Assembly (NCBI GenBank): GCA_947627795.1
Contig: CANQXJ010000002.1
Span: 27,853-91,852 of the forward strand
Reading direction: 5' to 3'
Source: an uncultured Clostridia bacterium
GTDB taxonomy: Bacteria > Bacillota > Clostridia > UBA1381
Length of the DNA stretch: 64,000 nucleotides
A program made the position numbers and the translations under genes. Shown piece after piece: positions 42,701-51,793 of this stretch; within the stretch, counting starts at the first letter, position 1; the number at the start of each line of letters is the position of its first letter. The notes under the pieces are model-generated. The model did not search any database. It had not been told where the DNA came from and saw nothing but the letters and a program-made list of their open reading frames with translations.

Positions 42701-44041
42701 GCTCCGCTTGATAACACTGACGCGATAAGCTTCGATTCGGCAACGGCTACTTTGACGGTTTCGTCAGCGGCTAAACCGACTGTTGTATATATCCGCGCAA
42801 CAAGTACAAACTCGGAAAATCAGACAATTTCACGCTCGCTTGCGGTAAATATCCACGGTCTGTCATTCGACTTTGGTTCAAATGTTGCGGCTGAGGGTTA
42901 CACGGCTGTAACGCCGACAACCTCTTACAGCGACGCTGCGGGATTTGGTATTGTATCAGGCTCGCCGGCGGTAAACGGTGAGGGAACTGTTGAAGATGCT
43001 GATTCCGACAGCTTGAAGGGCGCGTTTAAGTTCCAGGCAAAGGTTGAGCCGAATAAGGTTTATGATGTGACGATAAATCACTTTGGCGGTATTACGTATG
43101 AAGCTGTAAACACTGATATGACCGGCATTTCCAAGTCGAGCGCGGCAAAGGGCGCGGTAACATATTCGATTGCTGTTATAGGCGACGGTATACTTGATAT
43201 AGCCTTTGCGGCTAACGCCGAGGTATCGTCAATCGTAATTGAAAAACAGGCTGACAAGCAGCCGGGCGGCAAACCCAACGTATACACCGTAGGTGACTCG
43301 ACAATTTCAAATCACGGTTCATGGGGCTATCAGCTGTCAAGAGACATTTCAAAATATAGCGATTTGTCAAGTCTTGTTACACTTTCAAATAACGGTCAGG
43401 GCAGCCAGAATTTGGGCAGCTACTACAACGGCGGACAGCTTATGGACAGAGTTCTTGTAAATGTCAAGCCGGGCGACTATGTAACAATCGGAAATATGGG
43501 CACAAACGGTATGGGCAACAATTTTGAAGCCAGCTTCAACGCTTATGTGGACGCGTGCGAGGCTATGGGCGCTAAGGTAATTATAAATACCTATTCACCG
43601 CACGGCGCTGTAGGCGAGTATGCAAACACCTATAACGCGGAAACGCATACATTCACGAGCTATCGTCAGGACGCTTATGATGTAACGGTAAGGAAGATTT
43701 ACGAGGAGCGTTCAACTCAAGGCGGCGAAAAGTACGATCCGAACGTTGTAGGCTTCATTGATATCGGTAAGATGGCTGACGCGGCGTTTAACGCATTCGT
43801 TGCCGATTGGCAGAATAATATTTACGGCAAAACGTATAATTCGATAGATGAAGCGGCTGAGGAACTTAGAGGCGGAAGCTTCAGCGATCATAACCATTAC
43901 GGTCCCAGCGGTAAATCAGAGCTGGCAGGTACGCTGATGCTTGAAGGATATAAGCAGGTAGGCGAATTGCCGGGCGCAAAGGGTATCGTTAAGACACTCG
44001 TTGAAATTATCTCGGCTGATTTGGCAAAGGCTGCCGAATAA
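39800..44041 (+). CDS. Large secreted multidomain protein with C-terminal SGNH (CE12-like) esterase
   Basis: 1413 aa. Signal peptide 1-30 (AxA near 29). N-terminal concanavalin-like region (about 30-265), an InlB/Listeria-Bacteroides repeat near 275-350 (GYIFDGWYKDDDTETVL), a second lectin-like region near 500-715, Ig-like segments, then an SGNH hydrolase from about 1158. The last shows NVYTVGDSTISNHGSWGYQL (block I Ser), NNGQGSQNL, KPGDYVTIGNMGTNGMG and the closing FSDHNHYGPSGKSELA (Asp-His pair), resembling rhamnogalacturonan acetylesterases. Block III, normally GHND, reads GTNG. Likely acts on pectin or other acetylated plant glycans outside the cell. No sortase or SLH anchor is visible. 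Confidence 0.78.
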   Translation: MKKSKKLLALLTALSISATAFAGLATTAFAEGEYFTLDFEQETVGQTEDKKADGTLQSTLTLSGTNGVWHSQFLNTVAGNMTIATDANEKIGKYYKYTNGQHKGQRTTYYNLPTAARTVGEDKKAVMEFDFMMPGGEAGNQIVIPDSAIGDTDTSSKGLVGNDLYKSTYVFALYQNADKNFVINSLDGSDKTYITTGYAGGWAHLKAVMDFDAHTVIITITSLDGATKYFEENMLSMGSASAAAVGHVLMGLSRNSGACGIDNIVTRPYKDGDVEGNYFLATFDVDGKISTKTADKTTGKISEVPETEKTGYIFDGWYKDDDTETVLTTQQVLDTVLTANTKYTAVYHEDSEYIEPMVSVEFASFPANGLPEMGADADTYADNQIALTLKGEIGGNLIGDDGKPVDDRVKVFDVDWQFKGFRTIVSDGGRDSSEADENSYCDSYAQVVYDETNPTKVNFQLKKVAFNFYGEVVATVKYGENEENANTITVTKPMAIVPTKDEIPNQILPKPGYVADFTPYADEMVGYQATVSDNKTASDIVTGGWAVAGSQNGRSLSIAKDEEGEGKYLALKAGNSGTSCYAFNQLTAPSGQIIITQDVRFAVGGAEILYKTDNPVTYDDDSTSMDLKFTGNAFTMASGTKIADATTGVWYHVVMSCDVTSKVWYVMVYDQEGKLLGESDPEPFVNEKSVNPTYLCFRSPDGNYSGEVDFNNVKAYVPEIKGDLTTTVSNDTLIIPSDKVDTTDGIKYADGTVTVNKADANDGDKAVLIHAVYAADGSLTSAKSYELTFNSKTATQAVTAGKGSKFMLWDSLDGMKPIFDALETDGSSNASNTATLTVEGLSEEGYPIIGEATWTVVDAATGEASDFVTITPDPSDSHKAALEVLKGAASGEYKVTVSMGGKTKDITINVTGTQESVKFTKSTSSIAIPMEEGASEKYQYEAAVVDANSKPIEGKTVTYAMYDKNNQAPLDNTDAISFDSATATLTVSSAAKPTVVYIRATSTNSENQTISRSLAVNIHGLSFDFGSNVAAEGYTAVTPTTSYSDAAGFGIVSGSPAVNGEGTVEDADSDSLKGAFKFQAKVEPNKVYDVTINHFGGITYEAVNTDMTGISKSSAAKGAVTYSIAVIGDGILDIAFAANAEVSSIVIEKQADKQPGGKPNVYTVGDSTISNHGSWGYQLSRDISKYSDLSSLVTLSNNGQGSQNLGSYYNGGQLMDRVLVNVKPGDYVTIGNMGTNGMGNNFEASFNAYVDACEAMGAKVIINTYSPHGAVGEYANTYNAETHTFTSYRQDAYDVTVRKIYEERSTQGGEKYDPNVVGFIDIGKMADAAFNAFVADWQNNIYGKTYNSIDEAAEELRGGSFSDHNHYGPSGKSELAGTLMLEGYKQVGELPGAKGIVKTLVEIISADLAKAAE

Positions 44042-44054
44042 TCTATAACAATTC

Positions 44055-44085
44055 AAAAAGCAGGGCTCAAGCCCTGCTTTTTCTT
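44055..44085 (+). terminator. Terminator after the esterase gene
   Basis: 12-bp stem AAAAAGCAGGGC/GCCCTGCTTTTT (44055-44066, 44071-44082), loop TCAA. Confidence 0.92.
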
Positions 44086-44101
44086 TGTCTTTACCTTGAT
44101 T

Positions 44102-44884
44102 TTATTCCTTCAAAAATAACCGCTCAACGCCCGCGCATTTGCCGGTTTCTTCGTCCACTTCAAATATGCATGCGCAGAATTGTCCGTTTCCTACAGCTAC
44201 CTCAAATTTCTGCGGCAGCTCTGTCAGGAAGCGGTTCGTTATTATCGTCTTGTCCATGCCGAGCACCGAGTCGCCGGGGCCTGTCATGCCAATGTCCGTG
44301 ATATAACCCGTTCCTGACGCGGAAACCGTTTCATCAGCCGTTTGCACGTGCGTGTGTGTGCCGTAAACGGCTGAAACCCTGCTGTCGAGATAGTGGAACA
44401 TCGCGAGCTTCTCGCTCGTCGCTTCGGCATGGAAGTCGACGATGATTATGTTCGTCCTTTCTTTGAGCTTCTCAATTTCCCTGTCCGCCGCGTCAAACGG
44501 CGAATCTACCTGCTGCGGCATAAACGTGCGCCCGATGAGGTTTATTATCCCCACCCTCGCGCCGCTTTTCGTCCGCATAACAAGACTTCCGGGACCGGGA
44601 CAGCGGCTGCTGAAATTTGCCGGTCTTATCACGTTTCCCTTGCGCTCCATAATTTGAACGACGTCCTTCGCTCCCCACGCGTGGTTGCCGAGCGTCAGCG
44701 CGTCAACTCCGGCGCGCGTTATTTCGTTGTAGGCGGGGTAGGCGAGACCGCGTCCATGCGTAGCGTTTTCGCCGTTCGCTATAACGAAATCAACCCCGTG
44801 ATTTTGGCGGTAATCGTCGATATAACGAAAAAGCATTTCACGTCCCGTGCGGCTTACAACGTCGCCGATGCACATTATTTTCAT
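44102..44884 (-). CDS. ymdB: YmdB family metallophosphoesterase
   Basis: 260 aa. Metallophosphoesterase motifs: GDVVSRTGRE near 7, NGENATHGRG near 38, TLGNHAWG near 64 (GNH), IIVDFHAEATSEK near 147 and YGTHTHVQTAD near 174 (GTHTH). YmdB hydrolyses 2',3'-cyclic nucleotides and affects biofilm and sporulation decisions in Bacillus. It lies downstream of rny as in Bacillus (ymdA-ymdB), but here a structured terminator-like RNA separates the two. Confidence 0.94.
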   Translation of the reverse strand: MKIMCIGDVVSRTGREMLFRYIDDYRQNHGVDFVIANGENATHGRGLAYPAYNEITRAGVDALTLGNHAWGAKDVVQIMERKGNVIRPANFSSRCPGPGSLVMRTKSGARVGIINLIGRTFMPQQVDSPFDAADREIEKLKERTNIIIVDFHAEATSEKLAMFHYLDSRVSAVYGTHTHVQTADETVSASGTGYITDIGMTGPGDSVLGMDKTIITNRFLTELPQKFEVAVGNGQFCACIFEVDEETGKCAGVERLFLKE

Positions 44885-44925
44885 TGCTGTTTCCTTTCTA
44901 ATCCGATAGTTTCGGATAACGAATT

Positions 44926-45032
44926 AAAAAAAGGAGCGGAATGCAGAATGGGTAGAAGCTGAGCGGCATTTCTTTACAGTGCCTTTATCGCAGAGTAAGA
45001 TAAATTACCGGCTCACATTCTGCATGAGCTCC
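44926..45032 (-). ncRNA. Structured terminator-like RNA between rny and ymdB
   Basis: On the minus strand, an outer stem (45016-45032 with 44933-44950, 10 + 5 bp with one internal bulge) ends in seven U. It encloses UGAGC/GCUCA (45011-45015 with 44960-44964), which encloses two side-by-side hairpins: UUUAUC/GAUAAA (44999-45004 with 44984-44989) and GGCA/UGCC (44980-44983 with 44965-44968). This is a three-way junction inside a terminator. It may attenuate ymdB or simply end the rny mRNA; not matched to a known family. Confidence 0.6.
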
Positions 45033-45054
45033 AAATTTTTAGTTTTGAAACCGC

Positions 45055-46641
45055 TTATTTAGCGTAATCAACCGCTCTCGTTTCGCGTATCAGACTAACC
45101 TTAATCTGACCCGGATACTCAAGCTCGTTTTCAATGCGCTTAACGATGTCTCTTGCAACGAGCACCATACCGTCGTCGTTGACTTTTTCGGGCTTGACCA
45201 TAATTCTTATCTCACGTCCCGCCTGAATTGCATACGACTTATCAACACCGTCAAACTCGTTAGCGATTTCCTCCAGCCTCTGCAAACGCTTGATGTATGT
45301 CTCAAGATTTTCGCGTCTGGCTCCCGGACGCGCCGCCGAAATGGCGTCAGATGCCTGCACAATACATGCGATGAGAGTTTTTGCCTCAATATCACCGTGG
45401 TGCGCCATGATTGCGTGAATTACTTCCTTGTTTTCATGGAACTTCTTCGCGATGTCCGCGCCGATAGTTACATGCGAGCCTTCAACTTCGTGGTCAACAG
45501 CTTTGCCGATGTCGTGCAGTAAGCCCGCGCGCTTCGCCAGCGCCACGTCGCAGCCCAGCTCTCCCGCCATAACTCCGGCGAGGTGAGCCACCTCGATAGA
45601 ATGCTTGAGCACGTTCTGTCCAAAGCTTGTTCTGAATTTCAATTTACCCAAAAGCTTGATCAGCTCAGGATGCAAACCGTGTACGCCCGTTTCAAACGTA
45701 GCGCTTTCGCCCTCCTGCTTGATTACGCTGTCAACCTCTTTGCGGGATTTTTCAACCGTTTCCTCGATCCTTGCCGGATGGATACGTCCGTCGACTATAA
45801 GCTTTTCCAAAGCGACCCTAGCCACCTCGCGGCGAATCGGATCGAAGCTGGAAACTATTACAGCCTCCGGCGTGTCGTCGATGATAAGGTCAACGCCTGT
45901 GAGCGTTTCGAGTGTGCGAATGTTTCGTCCCTCGCGTCCGATGATGCGTCCCTTCATTTCATCGCTCGGCAGATTTACAACCGAAACGGTCGTTTCGGCA
46001 ACGTGGTCCGCCGCAACCTTCTGTATCGACAGGGCCACTATGTTCTTGGCGTTCTTTTCCGCCTCTTCTTTTGCCTGCTGCTCAATTTCTTTAACCATTA
46101 TGGCGGCTTCATGTCTTGTTTGGCTTTCGATGCTCTTAAGGATGGCTTCCTTTGCTTCATCCGTCGTCATACATGAAATTCTTTCAAGCTCCGCCAACTG
46201 CTTTTCCTTAATTTCTGTTATTTCTTTTTCTTTCTGTTCAAGCTGCTTTAACTTGTTGTTGTAGGATTGCTCCTTCTTCTCCAAGCTGTCGGTTTTGCGG
46301 TCTAAGGTTTCTTCCTTTTGGTTAAGTCTGCGCTCCTGACGATTAAGCTCGCCTCTGCGCTCCTTTATTTCCTTTTCGAAATCCGAGCGCATTTTCTGAT
46401 TTTCTTCCTTAGCCTCGAGCATAAGCTCGCGTTTCTTGGAAACTGCGGATTTTTCAGCGTCCGCGATTATAGCCTGCGCCTTTTCCTCAGCCGAACCGAA
46501 TGCGGCTTCAGCAATTTTCTTTCTGTGCGATATACCCAGCTTAAAGCATATGATACCGCTTACCGCCGCGGCAACAACCGCCGCCGCGAGGGCAATAATT
46601 ATTGTAAGCTCTATAGTAATACACCCCCTGAAGCCGTGCAT
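45055..46641 (-). CDS. rny: Ribonuclease Y
   Basis: Up to 528 aa. One N-terminal helix ([21 protein letters not shown]), a long Glu/Lys/Arg coiled coil (to about 205), a KH domain ([26 protein letters not shown]), an HD domain ([20 protein letters not shown]) and a closing [10 protein letters not shown] membrane-tethered endonuclease that starts mRNA decay. Start is doubtful: the ATG at 46641 has no SD, while a strong AGGGGG (46624-46629) sits inside the frame, 9 bases before an in-frame ATA (46614) and 3 before an ATT. A family-length protein would start near there, so a non-AUG start is possible. Confidence 0.96.
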   Translation of the reverse strand: MHGFRGCITIELTIIIALAAAVVAAAVSGIICFKLGISHRKKIAEAAFGSAEEKAQAIIADAEKSAVSKKRELMLEAKEENQKMRSDFEKEIKERRGELNRQERRLNQKEETLDRKTDSLEKKEQSYNNKLKQLEQKEKEITEIKEKQLAELERISCMTTDEAKEAILKSIESQTRHEAAIMVKEIEQQAKEEAEKNAKNIVALSIQKVAADHVAETTVSVVNLPSDEMKGRIIGREGRNIRTLETLTGVDLIIDDTPEAVIVSSFDPIRREVARVALEKLIVDGRIHPARIEETVEKSRKEVDSVIKQEGESATFETGVHGLHPELIKLLGKLKFRTSFGQNVLKHSIEVAHLAGVMAGELGCDVALAKRAGLLHDIGKAVDHEVEGSHVTIGADIAKKFHENKEVIHAIMAHHGDIEAKTLIACIVQASDAISAARPGARRENLETYIKRLQRLEEIANEFDGVDKSYAIQAGREIRIMVKPEKVNDDGMVLVARDIVKRIENELEYPGQIKVSLIRETRAVDYAK

Positions 46642-46718
46642 AAAACGACAATAAAATACAAATAATGTACTTACACCGCTTTAGCCGGACTTTGATTTTT
46701 GTAAACCAAAACCTGCAA

Positions 46719-46734
46719 GGGGCTGTCTTAAAAT
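46719..46734. repeat. Second copy of the GGGGCTGTCTTAAAAT end repeat
   Basis: Exact 16-base match, inverted, to 2978-2993. Probably a decayed mobile-element end; its partner end is not clear. Confidence 0.5.
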
Positions 46735-46905
46735 GAATGCTTTCCATATAAGTTATCCATAATCCGAACGGCACTATGCAGGTAATTACTGCCATCCGCG
46801 ACACTTAATGAGCAATCCATTCCAAGAGAGCTCCATTTTAAGTATTGGATTACATATAATAAAACTAATATACAGAAAACTTCTTAAAGAATATTAAGCG
46901 ATTAT

Positions 46906-46934
46906 ATTTTACAACATAATTAACGAATTGTCAA
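46906..46934 (-). promoter_or_regulatory. Promoter of rny
   Basis: On the minus strand, TTGACA (46929-46934), 17 bases, TAAAAT (46906-46911). The leader to rny would be about 250 nt. Confidence 0.75.
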
Positions 46935-47078
46935 GAATTATTACAAATGTTACAGAAATACGATATATTTGAAATAAAAATTTAACATAAGCGTATGCAA
47001 GCCATGCGAATAATACCGGTATTATGAATATTTAACATATTGCACAAAAAATATTTTTAAATTTATTTATTTATAGTC

Positions 47079-47107
47079 TTTACTACCAAAAAGAAGTATG
47101 GTATAAT
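47079..47107 (+). promoter_or_regulatory. Promoter of the glgBCD operon
   Basis: TTTACT (47079-47084), 17 bases, TATAAT (47102-47107) with a TGG extension. Confidence 0.75.
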
Positions 47108-47184
47108 GACTATAATAATATTGGTGTATATTGGATTTACTGATAAAAATTACATCAAAAAATAAAAAAGAGAGGAGAAAATGC

Positions 47185-49179
47185 ATGGCTAATGAAAACA
47201 ATTGGGCAAACATAAGCGACTTTCAGACATATTTGTTCAATAGCGGCGATAATTACAAGTCATATGAAATGCTCGGTTCGCATAAAGTAAACGTGGACGG
47301 CAAAAAAGGATGGCGTTTCGCCGTGTGGGCGCCAAACGCGAAAAGCGTGCGCGTTGTGGGTGATTTCAACGGCTGGAACGGATTTGACAAAATGCTCCAG
47401 CCCATAGGCATGACAGGTATATGGTATGGCTTTTTCACGGATATTAAAGAGGGAGAGCTGTATAAATACGCCATAGAGGCGAAGGATGGAAACACATATT
47501 ACCGTGCCGACCCGTACGCGTTCGAAGCTGAACTAAGACCGGGCACAGCGTCGAGAACGAAGGAGCTTACGCCGTATAAATGGGCGGATAAGCGCTGGAT
47601 GAACAAGCGTGCGAAAACGAATAATCTTACGAGCCCGATAAATATTTACGAGGTTCACGCCGGCTCATGGAAAATTCATCCGGACGGCAGCTTCTATAAC
47701 TATCAGGAGCTTGCGGACGCTCTTGTTCCGTACATGAAGGAGATGGGGTATAACTATGTTGAGCTTATGCCCGTTACGGAGTACCCGTTCGACGGCTCGT
47801 GGGGATATCAGGTAACGGGTTATTTCGCGGCGACCTCACGCTACGGAACGGCTGAGCAGCTTAAATATTTCGTTGAAAAATGCCACAAAGAGGGGATAGG
47901 CGTTATCATGGACTGGGTCCCCGCGCACTTCCCACGTGACGAGCAAGGGCTAAGAATGTTCGACGGAAGCCCGTGCTACGAGTATGCAGACCCGCGCCTG
48001 GGCGAGCATAAGGACTGGGGCACGATGGTGTTCGATTATTCGAGGCTGGAGGTAATTTCGTTTCTCACGTCGTCCGCGTATTTCTGGGCTTCGGAGTATC
48101 ATATCGACGGACTTCGCGTTGACGCCGTTTCGTCTATGCTCTACCGCGACTATTCCAGAAACGACGGCGAGTGGATCCCGAACGAGTACGGCGGCAACGG
48201 AAATCTTGAGGCTGTCGATTTGTTCAGACGAATAAACAGGATCATGGGCACGGAATATCCGAGTTTCATGATGATCGCCGAGGAATCGACGGCGTGGCCG
48301 CTTGTTACCGCTCCTCCGGAGAATGACGGACTGGGCTTCAATTTCAAGTGGAACATGGGCTGGATGAACGACACTCTCCGCTATATGAGCATGGATCCGT
48401 TCTTCAGAAAGGACAACCACGGCTTACTTACATTTATAATGATGTACGCTTATTCCGAAAACTTTATCCTGCCGCTCTCGCACGACGAGGTGGTTCACGG
48501 AAAGCGCTCGCTTATTGATAAGATGTACGGCACATACGAGGAAAAATTCGCGGCTTACAAGACACTTTTGGGCTATTATATGTCGATGGTCGGCAAAAAA
48601 CTCATATTTATGGGCGGCGATATAGGACAGTTCCTTGAATGGAGATACGACGACCAGCTCGAATGGCAGCTTCTTGAACAGGAGAACCACAAGAAGCTCC
48701 ACAGATACGTTAAGGATTTGAACCATTTCTATTTGGACAATCCGTCGTTTTGGGAGAACGACACAAGCTGGGACGGCTTCCGCTGGATAAATGAGAGCGA
48801 TAACGAAAACTCGGTCATCTCGTATATGCGCCGCGGTAATAACAAGGATGATTTCGTAATAGTAATAGGCAACTTTACGCCGGTGGAAAGACCGATTTAT
48901 AAAATCGGAGTGCCGTCGGCGGGGGATTACGAGGTGGTATTCCACTCAAACTCCATAAAATACGGGGGAACGCGCAGAAAGACCGGCAAAACCTATAAGG
49001 CGAAGCCGCAGCCGTTCTCCGATATGTCGCACACAATCGAGGTTGAAATAGATCCAAACTCGGTTATGTATATAAAAAAGAAGAAAAAGGAAAGAAAAAA
49101 AGCCGCTCCGGCGGCAAAGCCGGATAAACCGGCTAAGAAAGCAAAAGCGGAAGAAACGACAAAGCAATCAAAAAAATAA
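47185..49179 (+). CDS. glgB: 1,4-alpha-glucan branching enzyme with a lysine-rich tail
   Basis: 664 aa from the ATG at 47185 (SD AGAGGAGA). CBM48-like N-terminal domain (WRFAVWAPNAKSVRVVGDFNGWN) and a GH13_9 barrel. Catalytic residues: Asp in IDGLRVDAVSSMLY, Glu in MMIAEESTAWP and Asp in LPLSHDEVVHGK. The last 35 residues are Lys/Ala-rich (KKKKKERKKAAPAAKP...), unusual for GlgB and similar to the tail on GlgA. It makes alpha-1,6 branches in glycogen. First gene of glgB-glgC-glgD. Confidence 0.96.
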   Translation: MANENNWANISDFQTYLFNSGDNYKSYEMLGSHKVNVDGKKGWRFAVWAPNAKSVRVVGDFNGWNGFDKMLQPIGMTGIWYGFFTDIKEGELYKYAIEAKDGNTYYRADPYAFEAELRPGTASRTKELTPYKWADKRWMNKRAKTNNLTSPINIYEVHAGSWKIHPDGSFYNYQELADALVPYMKEMGYNYVELMPVTEYPFDGSWGYQVTGYFAATSRYGTAEQLKYFVEKCHKEGIGVIMDWVPAHFPRDEQGLRMFDGSPCYEYADPRLGEHKDWGTMVFDYSRLEVISFLTSSAYFWASEYHIDGLRVDAVSSMLYRDYSRNDGEWIPNEYGGNGNLEAVDLFRRINRIMGTEYPSFMMIAEESTAWPLVTAPPENDGLGFNFKWNMGWMNDTLRYMSMDPFFRKDNHGLLTFIMMYAYSENFILPLSHDEVVHGKRSLIDKMYGTYEEKFAAYKTLLGYYMSMVGKKLIFMGGDIGQFLEWRYDDQLEWQLLEQENHKKLHRYVKDLNHFYLDNPSFWENDTSWDGFRWINESDNENSVISYMRRGNNKDDFVIVIGNFTPVERPIYKIGVPSAGDYEVVFHSNSIKYGGTRRKTGKTYKAKPQPFSDMSHTIEVEIDPNSVMYIKKKKKERKKAAPAAKPDKPAKKAKAEETTKQSKK

Positions 49180-49199
49180 ATTAAACAGGAGATGATAAT

Positions 49200-50408
49200 A
49201 TGGTATCAAAAGACTGCGTAGCAATGATACTTGCAGGCGGACAAGGCTCAAGACTGGGAGCTTTGACGAAAAACGTTGCAAAGCCGGCTGTACCGTTCGG
49301 CGGAAAGTACAGAATTATCGACTTCCCCTTATCGAACTGCGTACATTCGGGAATTGACACTGTAGGCGTACTCACACAATATCAACCGTTGGAGCTGAAC
49401 ACCTACATAGGAAACGGTAATCCGTGGGATCTCGACAGAAGCCACGGCGGAGCTTACGTGCTTCCTCCGTATCAGAGCGCCAAGACGGGCGAGTGGTACA
49501 AGGGCACGGCGAACGCTATTTATCAGAACATCAGTTTCCTTGAGGGCTTCAATCCGAACCATGTTCTGATTTTGTCGGGCGACCATATCTATAAGATGCA
49601 TTACGGCGAAATGCTGAAGGCTCACAAGGAGACAGGCGCGGCGGCTACTATCGCCGTTATGCCCGTTCCGTGGGAAGAGGCGAGCCGTTTCGGTATCATG
49701 AACGTTGATGAAGACGGCACTATAGTTGAGTTTGAGGAAAAGCCGAAGGAGCCCAAGAGCAATCTTGCCTCGATGGGTATCTATATATTCAGCTATGACG
49801 CGTTAAAGAGATATTTGACGGACGACGAGCATGACCCGAATTCCGATAACGACTTCGGCAAGAACATCATTCCGAAGATGCTCAAGAACGGCGAAAAGAT
49901 GGTAAGCTACCGTTTCGAGGGCTACTGGAAGGACGTAGGAACGATCCAAAGCTTATGGGAAGCAAATATGGACTTGATCGCCGATCCTCCTCTGTTCGAT
50001 ATCAGCGACAGACGCTGGAGCATTTATTCGAGAAACATGGCGCTCGCTCCGCATTATGTGGGCAAGGGCGCGAAGATCATAAACTCGACGGTAACCGAGG
50101 GCTGCACGATATGCGGCGAGGTCAATCACTCCGTAATATTCGGCGGCGTTACGATAGGCGAGGGCAGCTCCGTAAAGGATTCTGTGATCATGCCGGGCGC
50201 GACTATAGGCAAGAACGTCAAAATCGAAAAGACCGTTATAGGCTCGAACGCGGTCGTTGAGGACGGCGCTCAGGTCGGCACGGTCGAGAAGGAAGACAAC
50301 AAGTACGCGTCGGCTATGTGTACGCACGGTATCGTTCTGCTCGAAGGCGGCTCCGTTGTTTCCGCGAATGCGGAAATTCCGAAGGGCAGCATGGTCACGG
50401 CTGAATAA
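49200..50408 (+). CDS. glgC: Glucose-1-phosphate adenylyltransferase, catalytic subunit
   Basis: 402 aa. It makes ADP-glucose from ATP and glucose-1-P, the committed step of glycogen synthesis. Visible: [57 protein letters not shown] (metal-binding Asp), [10 protein letters not shown], and a C-terminal left-handed beta-helix. It is followed by the paralogous subunit GlgD; together they should form the heterotetramer of Firmicutes. Confidence 0.97.
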   Translation: MVSKDCVAMILAGGQGSRLGALTKNVAKPAVPFGGKYRIIDFPLSNCVHSGIDTVGVLTQYQPLELNTYIGNGNPWDLDRSHGGAYVLPPYQSAKTGEWYKGTANAIYQNISFLEGFNPNHVLILSGDHIYKMHYGEMLKAHKETGAAATIAVMPVPWEEASRFGIMNVDEDGTIVEFEEKPKEPKSNLASMGIYIFSYDALKRYLTDDEHDPNSDNDFGKNIIPKMLKNGEKMVSYRFEGYWKDVGTIQSLWEANMDLIADPPLFDISDRRWSIYSRNMALAPHYVGKGAKIINSTVTEGCTICGEVNHSVIFGGVTIGEGSSVKDSVIMPGATIGKNVKIEKTVIGSNAVVEDGAQVGTVEKEDNKYASAMCTHGIVLLEGGSVVSANAEIPKGSMVTAE

Positions 50409-50426
50409 GAAAGGGGGAAATGATTA

Positions 50427-51548
50427 ATGAGACGTAGAGATACAATGGGTATCATTCTGACAAGCGAGGACAGAATACCGCCCATCACCGATATAAGAGC
50501 AAACTCGGCTCTGCCTATCGCGGGCAGATACCGTATTATAGATTTCGTTCTGTCGAACATGGCAAACGCGGGCATAACGAATATAGGCGTTGCGACGGAA
50601 ACGAATTACTCATCGCTTATGGACCATATCAAGTCCGGTAAGCCGTGGGATCTTGACAGAAAGAACTGGGGACTTAACGTTCTCCCGCCGAACCTTGAAA
50701 AGATGACATACGGCACGATCAAGGGCAACATAGATATGCTCGCCGGCATTTCCGACTTCATCCACAGAAGCGGACAGACATACGTTATCCTGTCGCTCGG
50801 CAACAGCATTTATAACATAGATTTTGCTGAGGCTGTCGAGCATCACGTACAGAACCAGGCGGATATAACCGTGCTCTATCACGACATGAAGGGCGCGGAG
50901 GAAACCGAGCTTTCGCGCTTCACTCTGCTGGAGCTTGGCGAGGATAACAGAGTTTTGGACATGGAGGTTCAGCCGTATTATCCGAAGAGCACGGCTGCGA
51001 GCATGGACGTGTACATCCTTGAAAAAGCGCTTCTCGAAAGTATAGTTGACGAGTGCAGCGCGCGCGGCGACCGTGATTTCGTCAAGGACGCGCTCATAAA
51101 GAAGATGGGCGGCATGAGAATATTCGCTCTCGAGCACAAGGGCTATACGGACAAGATAGACAGCCTAAAGTCATACTACAAGAACAGCATGGGCTTCCTC
51201 GATGCGGATATGAGAAAAGACCTTTTCAACCCCGAAAGACCTATCTATACAAAGACAAAAGACCAGTCGCCGACAAAGTACGGCGCTGAGGCGGAGGTTG
51301 AAAACAGCTTTATCTCGGACGGCTGCACCATCGAGGGAACGGTTATAAACTGCATCCTCTCGCGCGGCGTTAAAATCGCGAAGGGCGCTGTTGTGAAGAA
51401 CTCGATAATCATGCAGGACTCCGTAATAGAGGAAGGCGTAGACCTCGACCACGTTGTATTCGATAAAGAGGTTTACATCACAAAGGGCAGAAAGCTTATC
51501 GGTCAGGACAGCTATCCGCTCGCGATTTCAAAAGGCACAAAAATCTGA
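50427..51548 (+). CDS. glgD: Glucose-1-phosphate adenylyltransferase, GlgD subunit
   Basis: 373 aa. GlgC paralogue: GRYRIIDFVLSNMANAGI, and the helix repeats SFISDGCTIEGTVINCILSRGVKIAKGA at the C-terminus. The catalytic loop is degenerate: where GlgC has LAGGQGSRL, GlgD has LTSEDRIPP, and the GDHIYK loop reads LGNSIYN. It is the regulatory-type partner that raises GlgC activity. 18 bases after glgC; SD AAGGGGG. Confidence 0.95.
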   Translation: MRRRDTMGIILTSEDRIPPITDIRANSALPIAGRYRIIDFVLSNMANAGITNIGVATETNYSSLMDHIKSGKPWDLDRKNWGLNVLPPNLEKMTYGTIKGNIDMLAGISDFIHRSGQTYVILSLGNSIYNIDFAEAVEHHVQNQADITVLYHDMKGAEETELSRFTLLELGEDNRVLDMEVQPYYPKSTAASMDVYILEKALLESIVDECSARGDRDFVKDALIKKMGGMRIFALEHKGYTDKIDSLKSYYKNSMGFLDADMRKDLFNPERPIYTKTKDQSPTKYGAEAEVENSFISDGCTIEGTVINCILSRGVKIAKGAVVKNSIIMQDSVIEEGVDLDHVVFDKEVYITKGRKLIGQDSYPLAISKGTKI

Positions 51549-51705
51549 TTCAAAGCGTATAAAACGGCAGGACTGCTCATACGGGCAGCCCTGTCCGTGC
51601 TTATAGAAAAGTAAAAAACGGGAAAACATATAATCAAAATATATAACCGGACATGGAATTTTGAGGGGTATTATAGGTAAAAACTACTTTTTTTCGGCAT
51701 ATATA

Positions 51706-51734
51706 TTGACAAATTAAACGTTTTAAGGTAATAT
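51706..51734 (+). promoter_or_regulatory. Promoter of glgA-glgP
   Basis: TTGACA (51706-51711), 17 bases, TAATAT (51729-51734). Between glgD and this promoter a GC-rich hairpin (CGGCAGG...CCTGTCCG, about 51565-51597) without a T run may partly end the glgBCD message. Confidence 0.75.
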
Positions 51735-51793
51735 ATGTTAGTTGGAAATTCTATGTTCAAGGAATTAGCGCGATGCGCGGAAAGGACATAACC

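Larger units (their letters stand above)
46642..47184. other. 543-bp gap between rny and glgB
   Basis: Holds two diverging promoters: the rny promoter on the minus strand (46906-46934) with a roughly 250-nt leader, and the glgB promoter (47079-47107). The rny leader contains GGGGCTGTCTTAAAAT (46719-46734), the same 16 bases as the end of the element at 2890-2993, and CTTAAAATG/CATTTTAAG complementarity (about 46727 with 46832). No open reading frame is convincing. Confidence 0.6.

Noticed and set aside
46719-46846. Second complete MITE copy ending near 46846
   Set aside because: The opposite end shares only nine bases (CATTTTAAG) and lacks CAGCCCC.
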